DNA of 64,000 nucleotides from Nitratireductor aquimarinus. GTDB lineage: Bacteria; Pseudomonadota; Alphaproteobacteria; Rhizobiales; Rhizobiaceae. Position 1 is the stretch's first letter, and each line of letters starts with the position of its first letter. A model generated the notes under the pieces. The model was given only the letters and a program-made list of their open reading frames with translations. It was not told the origin of the DNA and did not search any database. The stretch is from contig NZ_CP177239.1 of the NCBI RefSeq assembly GCF_046773475.1, positions 992,001 through 1,056,000 of the forward strand, read 5' to 3'. The position numbers were made by a program, and so were the translations under genes. This document shows positions 1-9,365 of the stretch, piece by piece.

Positions 1-1173
1 GCGCGGAGAGAGCGCCTCCACCTCGCGCAGCGCCTTTTGCGGCTGCATCACCGTCTCCACATCGAGCAGCCCCAGCCCCTCGAAGCGCCCGGCCTCGCCC
101 TCGAACCCTTCCGGATCATCGACGCTGCGGCCAAGCATCTGATAGCCCCCGCACAGGCCGACAATGCGCCCGCCGCGCGCGTGATGCGCTTTCAGATCCT
201 CATCCCAGCCCTGCCGGCGCAGAAACGCCAGATCGCCGATGGTCGATTTCGACCCCGGCAGAACGATCAACCCCGCATCGCGCGGCAGACGCTCCCCCGG
301 CGGCACGAACACCACCTCCACCTCCGGCTCCGCCGACAGCGGATCGAGATCGTCGAAATTGGCGATGCGTGAGAGCATCGGCACGGCAACCTTGAGCTTC
401 GCCGGCAAATGGCTCGCCCGTCGCGCCAGCGTGACGGAATCCTCCGGCGGCAGGCGGCTTGCGTCGGCCAGCCACGGCACCACCCCGAAGGAGGGCCAGC
501 CGGTGAACCGGCCAATCGCGGCAATCCCGTCATCGAACAGCGAGAGGTCACCGCGAAACTTGTTCACGATGTAGCCGACGATCATGCGCCGGTCTTCCTC
601 GCTCAGGATCAGATGCGTGCCCGCGAGTGCGGCGATCACCCCGCCCCGGTCGATATCGCCGACCAGCACCACTGGCACGTCCGCCTGCGTGGCAAACCCC
701 ATATTGGCGATGTCACGGGCGCGCAGATTGATCTCGGCGGGCGAGCCTGCCCCTTCGACGATCACCAGATCGGCTTCTTTGCGCAGCCGCTCGAACGATT
801 CGAGCACCGGCCCGATCAGCGCGCCCTTGCTGCGCTGATAGTCGCGCGCTCGCGCCGAGCCGCGCGAGCGGCCCTGCACCACGAGCTGCGCGCCCATGTC
901 GCTCTCCGGCTTGATCAGAACGGGGTTCATGTCCACGCTCGGCGCGACCCCGCAGGCCAACGCCTGCAGCCATTGCGCCCGGCCGATCTCGCCCATCTCG
1001 TCGCCACCGCCCGGCATCGCGGCAATCGCGGCATTGTTCGACATGTTCTGCGGCTTGAACGGGCGCACATCGAAACCCCGCCGCTTCGCCATCCGGCAGA
1101 GCCCGGCCACCAGCACCGACTTGCCCACATCCGAACCCGTGCCCTGCAGCATGATGGCGCGCGCCATGGTCAT
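1..1173 (-). CDS. cobQ: Cobyric acid synthase, 3' end cut by window edge
   Basis: This enzyme amidates the b, d, e and g side chains of adenosylcobyrinic acid a,c-diamide in cobalamin synthesis. About 390 N-terminal residues are present; the family is about 480-500, so the C-terminus lies before base 1. The N-terminal P-loop-like GTGSDVGKS is followed by the KPQNMSNNA region typical of CobQ, and the glutaminase domain has GLCGGYQMLG with the catalytic Cys. ATGs at 1185, 1173 and 1167 are in frame; the last two fit the family start MARAIMLQG best. The gene is divergent from the acyl-CoA dehydrogenase gene. Confidence 0.93.
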   Translation of the reverse strand, partial: MTMARAIMLQGTGSDVGKSVLVAGLCRMAKRRGFDVRPFKPQNMSNNAAIAAMPGGGDEMGEIGRAQWLQALACGVAPSVDMNPVLIKPESDMGAQLVVQGRSRGSARARDYQRSKGALIGPVLESFERLRKEADLVIVEGAGSPAEINLRARDIANMGFATQADVPVVLVGDIDRGGVIAALAGTHLILSEEDRRMIVGYIVNKFRGDLSLFDDGIAAIGRFTGWPSFGVVPWLADASRLPPEDSVTLARRASHLPAKLKVAVPMLSRIANFDDLDPLSAEPEVEVVFVPPGERLPRDAGLIVLPGSKSTIGDLAFLRRQGWDEDLKAHHARGGRIVGLCGGYQMLGRSVDDPEGFEGEAGRFEGLGLLDVETVMQPQKALREVEALSPR

Positions 1174-1310
1174 CCCCGTCTTCATCCTGTCCGCGCCCCA
1201 ATCCTGTCCGCGTTTGATGCACAGCGCCTGTGCCGCACCTCGCATTGCGCGGCCCACTCAATGCACTAAACTGATCCGACTGGGAAGATTTTCCATTTCG
1301 GGAGGACGTC

Positions 1311-2480
1311 ATGGACGCCAATGCTTCGTCTGGCGCAGAGCAGTTCGAGCTCAACGCCGATCAGCGCGCCATTCAGGAAATGACGGAGAGCTTCGCCGCC
1401 GACCGTGTTGCCCCCAACGCGCTCGACTGGGACCGTGACAGGCATTTCCCTGCCGATGTGGTGCGCGAGACCGGGCCGCTTGGCTTCGGCGGCATCTATG
1501 TGCGCGACGATGTGGGCGGCTCAGCGCTCGGTCGGCTCGACGCCGTGCTCATCTTCGAGGCTCTGGCCGCCGCCTGCCCCGGTTTTTCCTCCTTCATTTC
1601 CATTCACAACATGGCCGGCTGGATGATCGACACGTTCGGCAGCGAGGAGCAGCGCCAGCGCTTCCTGCCGAAACTCACCTCCATGGAGTGGCTGGCAAGC
1701 TACTGTCTCACCGAGCCCGGCTCAGGCTCCGATGCCGCAGCGCTCAAGACCAAGGCCGTCAAATCCGGCGACCACTATGTGCTGAACGGCACCAAGCAGT
1801 TCATTTCGGGTGCCGGTGAAAACGACATCTATGTCGTCATGGCCCGCACCGGCGAGGACGGCCCCAAGGGCGTTTCAACGCTGATCGTGCCCAAAGACGC
1901 GCCCGGTCTCTCCTTCGGCCCGGCCGAGTTCAAGATGGGCTGGCACATGCAGCCGACCCGTCAGGTCATCTTCGAGGATTGCAAAGTGCCCGCCGAAAAC
2001 CTTCTCTCCAATGAGGGAGCAGGCTTCAGCATCGCCATGGCCGGGCTCGATGGCGGTCGCCTCAACATCGCCGCCTGCTCGCTGGGTGGCGCGCAATCGG
2101 CCCTCGACAAGGCGCTCGCCTACACGGCAGAGCGCGAGGCGTTCGGACAGGCCATCAACCGCTTTCAGGCGCTCCAGTTCAAACTCGCCGATATGGAGAC
2201 CAGTCTCCAGGCCTCGCGCATGATGCTCTACACCGCCGCCGCCCGGCTGGACGCCAAGACACCGGACGCCTCCAAATGGTCGGCCATGGCCAAGCGTTTC
2301 GTCACCGATACCTGTTTCGATGTGGCCAATGACGCGCTGCAGCTTCATGGCGGCTATGGCTATCTGCACGAATATGGCGTTGAAAAACTGGTGCGCGATC
2401 TGCGCGTCCACCAGATCCTTGAAGGCACCAACGAGATCATGCGCCTGATCATCGCAAGACAGTTGGTCGGTCGCTCCTGA
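1311..2480 (+). CDS. Acyl-CoA dehydrogenase, isobutyryl-CoA type
   Basis: FAD-dependent dehydrogenase of 389 residues, full length for the family. It has both family signatures: YCLTEPGSGSDAAAL in the middle domain and, near the C-terminus, the QLHGGYGY...EGTNEIMR segment. A GGAGGACGTC ribosome site sits just before the ATG. The next gene, 50 bases downstream on the same strand, is 3-hydroxyisobutyrate dehydrogenase. That context points to isobutyryl-CoA (valine degradation) as substrate. Short branched- or straight-chain acyl-CoA dehydrogenases have near-identical motifs, so the substrate is inferred. Confidence 0.92.
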   Translation: MDANASSGAEQFELNADQRAIQEMTESFAADRVAPNALDWDRDRHFPADVVRETGPLGFGGIYVRDDVGGSALGRLDAVLIFEALAAACPGFSSFISIHNMAGWMIDTFGSEEQRQRFLPKLTSMEWLASYCLTEPGSGSDAAALKTKAVKSGDHYVLNGTKQFISGAGENDIYVVMARTGEDGPKGVSTLIVPKDAPGLSFGPAEFKMGWHMQPTRQVIFEDCKVPAENLLSNEGAGFSIAMAGLDGGRLNIAACSLGGAQSALDKALAYTAEREAFGQAINRFQALQFKLADMETSLQASRMMLYTAAARLDAKTPDASKWSAMAKRFVTDTCFDVANDALQLHGGYGYLHEYGVEKLVRDLRVHQILEGTNEIMRLIIARQLVGRS

Positions 2481-2530
2481 CCCCAAACGAGAACACGACG
2501 CTCAGCCCGCATTTCCGGAGGAACCCCAAT

Positions 2531-3415
2531 ATGGCAACCATCGCATTCATCGGTCTCGGCAATATGGGCAACCCCATGGCCGCCAATCTGGTCAAGGCCG
2601 GGCACAGCGTTCAGGGCTTCGACCTGATCACGGAGAACCTCGAAACCGCCGCCAGCAATGGCGTCACCGTCATGGCCAGCGCCGAAGCGGCGGTGAAGGA
2701 TGCTGCCGTGATCATCACCATGCTGCCGGCGGGAAAGCATGTGCTCTCCGTCTATGCCGACATCGCCCCGAAAGCCGCCCGTGGCGCGCTCTTCATCGAT
2801 TCCTCCACCATCGACGTGGAGTCGGCCAGAAAAGCCCACGCCATCGCCGCCGAAAACAATCTTCTCTCCATCGATGCGCCGGTCTCCGGCGGTGTGGGCG
2901 GCGCGGAAGCGGGCACCCTCACCTTCATGGCCGGCGGCTCTGCCGACGCCTTCGCAAAGGCCAGCCCCATTCTGGAGCCGATGGCCGGCCGCGTCGTGCA
3001 CTGCGGCGAAGGTGGTGCGGGCCAGGCCGCCAAGATCTGCAACAACATGATCCTCGGCATTTCCATGATCGGCGTCAGCGAGGCCTTCGTGCTGGCCGAA
3101 AAGCTCGGGCTCTCCCATCAGGCGCTGTTCGACGTGGCGTCCACCTCGTCCGGCCAGTGCTGGTCGCTGACGAGCTATTGCCCGGTGCCCGGCCCCGTGC
3201 CCGCCTCACCCGCAAACCGCGACTACAAGCCCGGTTTCGCCGCAGGCCTCATGCTCAAGGATCTGCGCCTTGCACAGGAAGCCGCGCAGGGCGCCGGCGC
3301 AGTTACGCCGCTCGGTGCGGAAGCCACCCAGCTCTACGCACTTTTCAACGCCATGGGCCACGAAGGCACGGATTTTTCAGGCATCGTGAATTTCCTGCGC
3401 GGCAAGGAAAGCTGA
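2531..3415 (+). CDS. mmsB: 3-hydroxyisobutyrate dehydrogenase
   Basis: NAD-dependent oxidation of 3-hydroxyisobutyrate to methylmalonate semialdehyde in valine catabolism. The 294-residue protein starts with the Rossmann motif GLGNMGNPMAANL. It then has the substrate-binding segment DAPVSGGVGGAEAGTL and the catalytic-lysine region GAGQAAKICNNM, all typical of beta-hydroxyacid dehydrogenases. A CGGAGGAACCCCAAT ribosome site precedes the ATG. It forms a pair with the acyl-CoA dehydrogenase gene; the intervening hydrolase or hydratase of the pathway is not in this window. Confidence 0.93.
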   Translation: MATIAFIGLGNMGNPMAANLVKAGHSVQGFDLITENLETAASNGVTVMASAEAAVKDAAVIITMLPAGKHVLSVYADIAPKAARGALFIDSSTIDVESARKAHAIAAENNLLSIDAPVSGGVGGAEAGTLTFMAGGSADAFAKASPILEPMAGRVVHCGEGGAGQAAKICNNMILGISMIGVSEAFVLAEKLGLSHQALFDVASTSSGQCWSLTSYCPVPGPVPASPANRDYKPGFAAGLMLKDLRLAQEAAQGAGAVTPLGAEATQLYALFNAMGHEGTDFSGIVNFLRGKES

Positions 3416-3603
3416 AAAAAAATAGTCTGCCGGCAAAAAAGATGCGTTTTTATACTTCCCGCTAACCTCCCGGTAACCATGAGGGGCTAGAAATGACGTC
3501 GAGGCGGATTTGAAGCCTCCCCGACGCCGGAACAGGTCTCGCGTACCGGTACGGGAAGTTTTCGCAGCGTAGCGTATTTGCGAAGACAGCGTATTCGAGT
3601 AGC

Positions 3604-3647
3604 AAAAAACCGCGTCTCTTCCCGCCCGAAGAAACGCGGTTTTTTTT
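3604..3647. terminator. Bidirectional terminator between convergent genes
   Basis: An inverted repeat (AAAAACCGCGT and its complement ACGCGGTTTTT, with about 18 bases between) ends in an 8-T run on the plus strand and an A/T run on the minus strand. It lies between mmsB and the convergent aminotransferase gene, so it can stop transcription from both sides. The rest of the gap 3416-3692 shows nothing else I can support. Confidence 0.75.
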
Positions 3648-3692
3648 GTGCTTGTGAGAACGCCGGGTGCACACACCCGGCTGCAAACCTCT

Positions 3693-5072
3693 CTACCCCT
3701 TCCGCAGATCCGCTTCCGCGCGATCAAGCGCTGCGCCGATCCGCTCGCAGGCCATGTCGATGGTCTCCCGCGTCCAGATCAGCGGCGGCGACAGGATCAT
3801 CGTGTCGCCCACGGCCCGCATCATCAGCCCGCCGGAAATCGCATGATCGCGCACGCAGGAAGCCGCCGCGCCATCACCTGGAAAACGCGCCCGCGTTTCC
3901 CGGTCCGCCACGATCTCGATCGCCGCCATCAGACCAAAGGCCCGCACCTCGCCGACAATGCCGTGATCGCCCAGCCGCGCCTGAAGCGCTTTGGCAAAAT
4001 AAGGCCCGGTGTCCGTGCGCACCCGTTCGACAAGCCCTTCACGCTCGATGATCTCCAGGTTCTTCAGCGCCACCGCACACGCCACCGGATGCCCCGAATA
4101 GGTGTAGCCGTGATAGAACTCGCCGCCCTTCTTCACCAGCGTCTCGGCAATCCGGTCGCCGACCAAAAGGGCCGAAAGCGGCTGGTAGCCGGATGTCAGC
4201 GCCTTGGCAGTCGTGATGGTGTCGGGCTCAAGCCCAAGCCGCTCGGCCGCAAACCATTCGCCCGTGCGGCCATAGCCCGTGATCACCTCATCCAGCATCA
4301 ACAGCACATCATGTTTCTTGCAGATGCGGTCGATCTCCGGCCAATAGCTTTCCGGCGGGATTTTCACGCCGCCGGCCCCCATCACCGGCTCACCGATGAA
4401 GGCGGCGACATTGTCCGGCCCGGCTTCCAGAATGGCGTCCTCCACGGCCTTCGCAGCGCGAAGGCCGAAATCATGATCGCTCTCGCCCTCTTCCCGCAGC
4501 TCAAACGCATAGGGCGGCATCACATGGGCGATGTTCGGCACTTCGCCATAAAGCTGGCCATGCATCGCCGACATGCCACCCAGCGACGTCGCCGCCACGG
4601 TTGAGCCGTGATAGGCCCAGTTGCGCGAGATGATGCGGTTCTTTTCCGGTCTGCCTTCCAGCGCCCAGTAATGACGCACCAGCCGCAGCGCAGTGTCATT
4701 GGCCTCCGAGCCCGACGATCCGTAGAATACCTGGTTGATGTTGGCGGGCGCGATCTCCGCCAGTTTCTGCGCCAGAAGCACCGGCGTCGGCGTCGTGCAG
4801 CGGAAGAAGGAATTGTAGTAGGGCAACTCCTTCATCTGTTCACAAGCGGCCTCGGCCAGTTCGTCCCGCCCATAGCCCACATTCACGCACCACAGCCCCG
4901 CCATGCCGTCGAGGATTTCATTGCCCTCCATGTCATAGACGAAAGGCCCGTCCGCGCGCGTCACGATGCGCGAGCCCGCAGCCCGCAGATCCGCGTGGTC
5001 GGTGAACGGATGCAGATGGTGCGCAGCATCCATCGCCTGAAGCTGATCCAGGGAAAAATTCTTGTATGTCAT
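3693..5072 (-). CDS. Class III aminotransferase (aspartate aminotransferase family, omega type)
   Basis: PLP-dependent transaminase of 459 residues, probably moving amino groups from an omega-amino acid or diamine to pyruvate or another keto acid. Visible features are the LDGMAGLWCVNVGYG start of the PLP domain, YGSSGSEANDTALRL, the MLDEVITGYGRTG segment, and the PLP lysine in TTAKALTSGYQPLSA. ATG at 5072 has a GAAGAGAG ribosome site; an in-frame ATG at 5099 has none. The upstream same-strand neighbour is a PhnD-like binding protein. The true substrate (beta-alanine, putrescine, taurine or other) cannot be read from the sequence. Confidence 0.9.
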   Translation of the reverse strand: MTYKNFSLDQLQAMDAAHHLHPFTDHADLRAAGSRIVTRADGPFVYDMEGNEILDGMAGLWCVNVGYGRDELAEAACEQMKELPYYNSFFRCTTPTPVLLAQKLAEIAPANINQVFYGSSGSEANDTALRLVRHYWALEGRPEKNRIISRNWAYHGSTVAATSLGGMSAMHGQLYGEVPNIAHVMPPYAFELREEGESDHDFGLRAAKAVEDAILEAGPDNVAAFIGEPVMGAGGVKIPPESYWPEIDRICKKHDVLLMLDEVITGYGRTGEWFAAERLGLEPDTITTAKALTSGYQPLSALLVGDRIAETLVKKGGEFYHGYTYSGHPVACAVALKNLEIIEREGLVERVRTDTGPYFAKALQARLGDHGIVGEVRAFGLMAAIEIVADRETRARFPGDGAAASCVRDHAISGGLMMRAVGDTMILSPPLIWTRETIDMACERIGAALDRAEADLRKG

Positions 5073-5242
5073 AGACTTGCTCTCTTCGCTTGAATTCATT
5101 CGGCAAGGCCGAAAACCGGTTCAGGCGAAGAGCGGCGGTGAGTACCCTATGCGCGCGCAAAGCCGCAGAAGCTCCGTGTGCCGTGTGCGCGGCGACGGTC
5201 TGGCGGTCGGCAGTTTGGCGCTTGTCAGTGTTTGACGACGGC

Positions 5243-5998
5243 TCATGGCGCAAGTCTATCCCCGCCATCATTCACCTTGCAAGATGCCTCCGCCAGCACG
5301 GCGCGCAGCGCAGCCCGTGTCTGCGCATCCGTCGCAAAGCTCGTGATATAGGGCAGCCCCGGCCGCCGCGCCGTCCACCCCGCCACAAGCAGGAGATCCA
5401 TGCCCGGCTCGAAACGCTGCGCCAGCGCCCAGCTTCGACAGTCTACTGCACACAAATCCGCACGCCCGTCGCGCACGGCCCGAAGCGACTGGCGATGCCC
5501 GCCTGTTTCAAGACATTGTGAAAACAAATCAATGCCTTCTCCGGCCTCTCTCAGATCCTGAATCAAGCCTAGACAGCCCGACCGGGAGACCGGATCGTTA
5601 AACGCAAGCCGCATCCCGCCCATGCGATCAAGCGGCAGGCGCGCCATGCCGTCCTCCGGCGAACGCACGCTCATGGCTCCCCCCGCAGCATCACGGCGCA
5701 TCACGATGGCGCTCGAATAGAGCGGCCCCGCACCGCCCTCAAAGGCGGAATAATCCGGCTGCGCCAGCACCTGCACGTCATTCGCCAGCCCCGCCTCCAG
5801 AGGCCCCCAGCAGGTCTGCGCCAGAAGCAGGTCCGGGTCCCGCCAGATCGCCTGCACATCGCCGCCGCGCGTCAAAGCATCCGGCGCGGCCACGCCACGG
5901 GCGCGCAGCCCGTCACGAATGACCCGCCACAGCGCATCGGTTTCGTCCCGGCACTCCGGCCAGTCATACATGGGAAGGGCTGCCAAAGGTTCGCTCAT
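5243..5998 (-). CDS. PhnD-like periplasmic binding domain protein
   Basis: A 251-residue protein of the PhnD/SsuA/transferrin-like binding family. The core segments ALPMYDWPE near the start, YSSAIVMRRD, and the later GGHRQSLRAVRDGRADLCAVDC are typical of the phosphonate/phosphite-type binding fold. No clear signal peptide is present: residue 1 is followed at once by the first strand, MSEPLAALPMYDW. It therefore may be cytoplasmic or misnamed as a transporter part, and no permease or ATPase gene is next to it. The ligand is unknown. Confidence 0.8.
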   Translation of the reverse strand: MSEPLAALPMYDWPECRDETDALWRVIRDGLRARGVAAPDALTRGGDVQAIWRDPDLLLAQTCWGPLEAGLANDVQVLAQPDYSAFEGGAGPLYSSAIVMRRDAAGGAMSVRSPEDGMARLPLDRMGGMRLAFNDPVSRSGCLGLIQDLREAGEGIDLFSQCLETGGHRQSLRAVRDGRADLCAVDCRSWALAQRFEPGMDLLLVAGWTARRPGLPYITSFATDAQTRAALRAVLAEASCKVNDGGDRLAP

Positions 5999-6038
5999 AA
6001 AACCTTATCCGATGGCTGGAAGGATGATGGCAAGCGCC

Positions 6039-7052
6039 CTACTCCTTCACGGGCCTTGCCGGAACCGGCACACTTCCCGTCCCGCTCATCGAACGGCCAT
6101 GGGCGCGCGGACGAAACGCGCTGGCGGCTTCCCGTGCCCGTCGAAGTGCGGGATGCGGCACCGGCTCCTTCGTGCGAAAGGCAAAGTCCTTCGCCAGCGC
6201 AAAATAGCCCGGATAGCTGTACCCGTCATTCATGGCGAGCCACTCCGCCCGTCGCGCACGATAAAGCGCCGGCAGCCGATACCACGGCGCACCCGGCATC
6301 TTGTGATGGACCAGATGCAGATTGTTGTTCAGAAACAGCAGCGCCAGCGGCGAGCGCTCCACGATGATCGTGCGTCCGTCCGGCCGCTCGGACCATTGAT
6401 GCTCTGCAAAGGTGCGAACCGAGATCAGCGATTGCCCCAGCCAGGCCGGCCCCAGCACATAAAGCCACAGCGGCATCCCGAACCCGAAAACGACCACCGG
6501 CAGCAAAACCGCCAGCCCCGCCGCATGCAGAAGCCACGCCCTGCGCACACCGGGGGCATCTTCCCGGATCAGCTTCATCTCCGCAGCGAGAAAGCCTGCC
6601 GTCATGATCGCCGGTCCCAGCACGAACCGACCGGCCATCGTGTTGTTGATCCCAAGAAGACGCCGCGCCCAGCCCGGCATTTCCTCATAGCGCCACCGCG
6701 CCCGGTAATAGCTCTCCGGGTCCTCGAACGGATCGGTCAGGCGCTCGTCTGCGTGATGGCGCAAATGCAGCGCCCTGAAACGGCGATAGGGATAGACAAG
6801 CCCCAGCGGCAAGAACACCAGCGCCTCGTTCACCAGCGCCCGCCGCGTCGGGTGGCCGTGGAGGCATTCGTGCATCAGCGAGCTCTGCAGCGCGACCGTC
6901 AACGCCAGAAGCGCCAGTGCCGTCAAAGGCCAATCCGGCCACAGAAAAAGCCCCGCCGCAGCCCAGGCTCCGTAGCATAAGAAAATCAGCGCAAGCGTCG
7001 GCCATTCCACCGCCGCACGGCCTGCGCCCCGGCGTCTGGTTGTCATATTCAT
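6039..7052 (-). CDS. Fatty acid desaturase family membrane protein
   Basis: Membrane-bound di-iron desaturase or hydroxylase of 337 residues. The three histidine boxes are visible: HECLHGH at about residue 61, HLRHH at about 96, and HLVHH at about 246. Hydrophobic segments flank them at about residues 19-56, 74-90, 140-160 and 175-205. ATG at 7052 or 7046 has GGGATAGAG or AGAG in range; a start at 7076 is also open but lacks a site. The substrate may be a lipid acyl chain or a carotenoid-like molecule. The gene is divergent from the XRE regulator, which could control it. Confidence 0.88.
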   Translation of the reverse strand: MNMTTRRRGAGRAAVEWPTLALIFLCYGAWAAAGLFLWPDWPLTALALLALTVALQSSLMHECLHGHPTRRALVNEALVFLPLGLVYPYRRFRALHLRHHADERLTDPFEDPESYYRARWRYEEMPGWARRLLGINNTMAGRFVLGPAIMTAGFLAAEMKLIREDAPGVRRAWLLHAAGLAVLLPVVVFGFGMPLWLYVLGPAWLGQSLISVRTFAEHQWSERPDGRTIIVERSPLALLFLNNNLHLVHHKMPGAPWYRLPALYRARRAEWLAMNDGYSYPGYFALAKDFAFRTKEPVPHPALRRAREAASAFRPRAHGRSMSGTGSVPVPARPVKE

Positions 7053-7250
7053 CTCTATCCCGGTTCTGCGCCGCACGGCCCCAATCGCTCCCCGCTCTCG
7101 GCCCGGAAACGCGGCGCGCCGTGCATCCTGACATGAAACTGTCAGGAGGGCCCCGGCACACGCAATGCGAGAATACGCACAATGCGTTGACTTTGCGCAC
7201 CAAGAGCATCAATTGTTTACAAAACTCATCAGTCGACGATTGAGCGCATC

Positions 7251-8102
7251 ATGGACAGGATTGTCATCGACAAACGCGATCTCTCCGGCACGTTCCGCGA
7301 GCGCCTGAAAACCCTGCTCAAGCGCTCGGGCCTCAACCAGTCGGCCTTCGCCAGCGCCGTCGGCATAGACCGCTCGGCCCTCTCCCAGCTTCTCTCCGGC
7401 GCGTCCACACGCCTGCCGCGTGCCGAAACGCTCATCAACATCGCTGCCGAACACAAGGTCTCGCTCGACTGGCTCCTTGGCCTCAGTCAGGATGAAGGCA
7501 TCACCGGCGACCTGCGCGAAAGCCTGGAGATCGCCGAGGCGCAGGGCGGTTTCAACGACACGCTGCTCGCCAAATGGCACGCCGAGGCCGTCGGCACCAA
7601 GATCCGCTACGTGCCATCGGGCATTCCGGATCTGCTGCGCACCGAAGCCGTCATCCTCTACGAAGCCGAAGCCATGCCGCAGCGCCGCGCCACCCAGATC
7701 AGCGAAGCGCAGTACCGGGTCGATTACAACCGCAGGCCGGAAACGGACATGGAAGTCTGCATGCCGCGCCAGACACTCGAGCTCTTCGCCAAGGGAGAAG
7801 GCGTCTGGCGCACCCTGCCCGAAAAGGTGCGCGCCGAGCAGGTCGTGCACATGGCCCGCCTGCTGGACGACCTCTACCCGACCTTCCGCCTCTTCCTGTT
7901 CGACGGGCGCAAACGCTTCTCCGCGCCCTACACGATCTTCGGCCCCTACCGCGCCGCGCTCTATATGGGCGGCGTCTATCTGGTCCTCAGCGCCACCAGC
8001 TCCGTGCAGCGCCTGACGCGCCATTTCGACGGTCTCATTCGCGATGCCGAGATCAACGCCCATGAGGCCGCCGGTTTTGTAAAGAGCCTGCGGCTCGGCT
8101 GA
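7251..8102 (+). CDS. XRE-type helix-turn-helix transcriptional regulator
   Basis: A 283-residue DNA-binding regulator. Residues about 15-75 form an XRE/Cro helix-turn-helix (RLKTLLKRSGLNQSAFASAV then IDRSALSQLLSG), followed by a conserved C-terminal domain of unknown ligand. It is divergent from the desaturase gene across a 198-base gap. That gap holds a TTGACT box at 7187 and several TGCG/CGCA half-repeats (7160-7200) that could be an operator; this is an inference. Nothing in the sequence identifies its effector. Confidence 0.87.
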   Translation: MDRIVIDKRDLSGTFRERLKTLLKRSGLNQSAFASAVGIDRSALSQLLSGASTRLPRAETLINIAAEHKVSLDWLLGLSQDEGITGDLRESLEIAEAQGGFNDTLLAKWHAEAVGTKIRYVPSGIPDLLRTEAVILYEAEAMPQRRATQISEAQYRVDYNRRPETDMEVCMPRQTLELFAKGEGVWRTLPEKVRAEQVVHMARLLDDLYPTFRLFLFDGRKRFSAPYTIFGPYRAALYMGGVYLVLSATSSVQRLTRHFDGLIRDAEINAHEAAGFVKSLRLG

Positions 8103-8208
8103 TCGCCTTCCCGCGTCCCGTCCGGGCCTTCCGGGAGGATTGACGGGCATAAACGCCTCTCTATACCCTCAACGCCTGAAACAGCGCCGCCCGAATGGAG
8201 GGCACCCG

Positions 8209-9246
8209 ATGCAAGCTTCTTCGATCCCCAATCCCATCGATGCCCTCATCGCCGAAAAAGGCGTTCTCCTCGCCGATGGCGCGACCGGAACCAACCTCTT
8301 CGCCATGGGGCTTGAGTCCGGCGATGCGCCGGAATTGTGGAATGAGGATGCGCCGGAAAAGATCGAGGCGCTGCATCAGGGCTTCATCGATGCAGGCGCC
8401 GACATCATCCTCACCAATTCCTTCGGCGGCACCCGCCACCGGCTGAAACTGCACAATGCGCAGGACCGCGTCTTCGAGCTAAACAGGAAAGCCGCCGAAA
8501 TCGCCTGCCGCGTCGCGGAAAAGGCCGGCCGCCGCGTCATCGTCGCCGGTTCCGTCGGCCCCACGGGCGAGCTTCTCGAACCACTCGGCGCGCTCACCTA
8601 CGATGAAGCGGTCGAAGCCTTTGCCGAGCAGATGGAAGGCCTCAAGGCGGGCGGCGCGGAAGTCGCCTGGATCGAGACCATGTCTGCGCCTGAAGAAATC
8701 CACGCGGCTGCCGAAGCCGCGATCCGCGTTGGCCTGCCCTACACCTATACCGGCTCCTTCGACACTGCCGGCCGCACCATGATGGGCCTTGCGCCGAAGG
8801 ACATTCACGGCGTTGTCGACGATCTCGGCCAGCCGCCTGTCGCCGTCGGGGCCAATTGCGGCGTCGGTGCACCCGACATCCTCGCCACCCTTCTCGACAT
8901 GACCGAAGCCCGGCCAGACGCCACAATCGTGGTGAAGGGCAATTGCGGCATTCCCGAATTTCGCGGCACGGAAGTCCATTATTCCGGCACGCCTGAATTG
9001 ATGAGCGAGTATGTGCGGCTTGCCGTCGATGGCGGTGCAAAGATCATCGGCGGCTGCTGCGGCACCTCCTTCGAGCATCTGGCGGCCATGCGCACGGCGC
9101 TCGACGGCCACAAAAATCCCGAACAACGCCCGACCATCGAAGATGTCGTCGCCCGCGTCGGCCCGCTGCGCAACAAGTCCGCCTCCGAAAGCGGTTCCGC
9201 CACAGGCACGCGCCGCTCCCGCCGCGCACGCTCCGGCGAGAGCTGA
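8209..9246 (+). CDS. bmt: Homocysteine S-methyltransferase family protein (Bmt type)
   Basis: Methyl transfer to homocysteine to make methionine, in the betaine or S-methyl-donor family. The 345-residue protein has LLADGATGTNLFAMG at the start. The zinc cysteines are in VGANCGVG (first Cys) and GGCCGTSFEH (paired Cys), as in BHMT and MetH N-terminal domains. ATG at 8209 follows GGAGGG by six bases; an upstream in-frame start at 8140 lacks a site. The C-terminal 25 residues are Ser/Arg-rich and look disordered. The methyl donor (glycine betaine is usual in rhizobia) is inferred from the family. Confidence 0.88.
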   Translation: MQASSIPNPIDALIAEKGVLLADGATGTNLFAMGLESGDAPELWNEDAPEKIEALHQGFIDAGADIILTNSFGGTRHRLKLHNAQDRVFELNRKAAEIACRVAEKAGRRVIVAGSVGPTGELLEPLGALTYDEAVEAFAEQMEGLKAGGAEVAWIETMSAPEEIHAAAEAAIRVGLPYTYTGSFDTAGRTMMGLAPKDIHGVVDDLGQPPVAVGANCGVGAPDILATLLDMTEARPDATIVVKGNCGIPEFRGTEVHYSGTPELMSEYVRLAVDGGAKIIGGCCGTSFEHLAAMRTALDGHKNPEQRPTIEDVVARVGPLRNKSASESGSATGTRRSRRARSGES

Positions 9247-9278
9247 ACGCCGCCAGACCCTACGCCTTTTGGACGATA

Positions 9279-9300
9279 TGTCCGCCGCCATCAGCGGACA
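9279..9300 (+). other. Small hairpin after bmt
   Basis: TGTCCGC and GCGGACA form a perfect 7-base-pair stem with an 8-base loop in the gap between bmt and the pyruvyltransferase gene. There is no T-run, so it could be a weak terminator, an RNA stabiliser, or chance. Confidence 0.35.
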
Positions 9301-9365
9301 TTGATTGGTGTATACTGATCGGCTCAAACCACATCGCACCTCTCAGACAAGATCCGGAGGGCGCC

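Noticed and set aside
5090..5521. 143-residue plus-strand frame between the aminotransferase and PhnD-like genes
   Set aside because: Mostly antisense to the PhnD-like gene; Arg-rich with no motif or ribosome site.
8103..8208. Possible SAM-sensing riboswitch before bmt
   Set aside because: I looked for the conserved core of SAM-II-type and SAH-type elements and did not find it. The region is only about 105 bases with no clear pseudoknot.
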